Shown here: positions 29,001 to 29,003 of the stretch, in pieces
Layout of the letters: each line of letters starts with the position of its first letter
How positions within the stretch are numbered: the first letter of the stretch is position 1
Origin: Hyphochytrium catenoides
Taxonomy: Eukaryota; Sar; Hyphochytriomycetes; Hyphochytriales; Hyphochytriaceae
Assembly (NCBI GenBank): GCA_900088475.1
Contig: FLMG01002741.1
Location: 1 to 29,003 of the forward strand
Direction of reading: 5' to 3'
Length of the DNA stretch: 29,003 nt
Position numbers and translations under genes: made by a program
The notes under the pieces: model-generated
What the model saw: only the letters and a program-made list of their open reading frames with translations
Database searches by the model: none
Told to the model about the DNA's origin: nothing

Positions 29001-29003
29001 ACA
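28813..29003 (-). other. Intron of the formin gene reaching the window edge, with GA repeat
   Basis: Upstream (in transcript sense) of the acceptor at 28813-28816 the minus strand is pyrimidine-rich. The plus strand holds a (GA)n repeat from about 28910 to 28998. The next upstream exon is outside the window. Confidence 0.7.

Noticed and set aside
1-29003. Search for tRNA, rRNA, CRISPR arrays, transposase or reverse transcriptase genes and terminal repeats
   Set aside because: None seen by eye. GA/CT microsatellites are the only repeats, and no transposase or integrase motif appears in any frame I examined.

Overview
The window is from a nuclear, intron-rich eukaryotic genome. Reading GT/AG junctions by eye with strict phase bookkeeping gives four large genes and no sign of prokaryotic organisation. 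The best taxonomic clue is the gene at 13.3-23.2 kb. Its EGF modules (CSGHG.C with a W-D-D/A-G-C-C-D-x-G-Y tail, then C-P-x-G-D-D-P-x-T) are the repeat architecture I associate with stramenopile SIG1/Ocm1-type mastigoneme or extracellular proteins. A stramenopile, perhaps a flagellated ochrophyte, is therefore the most likely source. The species cannot be named from the sequence.

Layout: (1) 244-1926, plus strand: a TMEM208/SND2-like ER membrane protein, 7 coding exons, 173 aa in my model, with coding exon 1 only the ATG. (2) 2361-about 12080, minus strand: an unconventional myosin of about 26 coding exons and about 1,421 aa, made of a complete motor, five IQ motifs, coiled coil, and a Gly/Pro-rich tail of phase-1 exons with repeated Ser-Leu-Gly motifs. 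(3) 13317-23204, plus strand: a secreted-type EGF-repeat protein of the SIG1/Ocm1 kind with at least 20 exons. Its 5' end and a stretch near 17.3-18.3 kb are unresolved. (4) 23495-28812, minus strand, 5' end outside the window: a formin with a GOLD-like domain, a FYVE-type zinc finger, a CCDC53-like motif, and an FH2 domain whose last helical part is separated from the rest by about 260 residues containing two WH2-like actin-binding motifs.

Genes 1/2 and 3/4 are convergent with short 3' gaps (434 and 290 bp). Genes 2 and 3 diverge from a region of about 1.2 kb that holds a long GA repeat. An actin motor and an actin nucleator flank an extracellular-protein gene; whether that is more than chance cannot be judged here. 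Introns are about 60-500 bp and full of CT/GA tracts that create many spurious open frames on both strands. Intervals above 300 bp inside the four genes that are not listed separately are introns in which I see only low-complexity CT/GA sequence and splice signals. The strongest candidates for something undescribed are the FH2 domain interrupted by WH2 motifs behind GOLD and FYVE modules, and the consistent phase-1 module boundaries in the EGF gene and the myosin tail.
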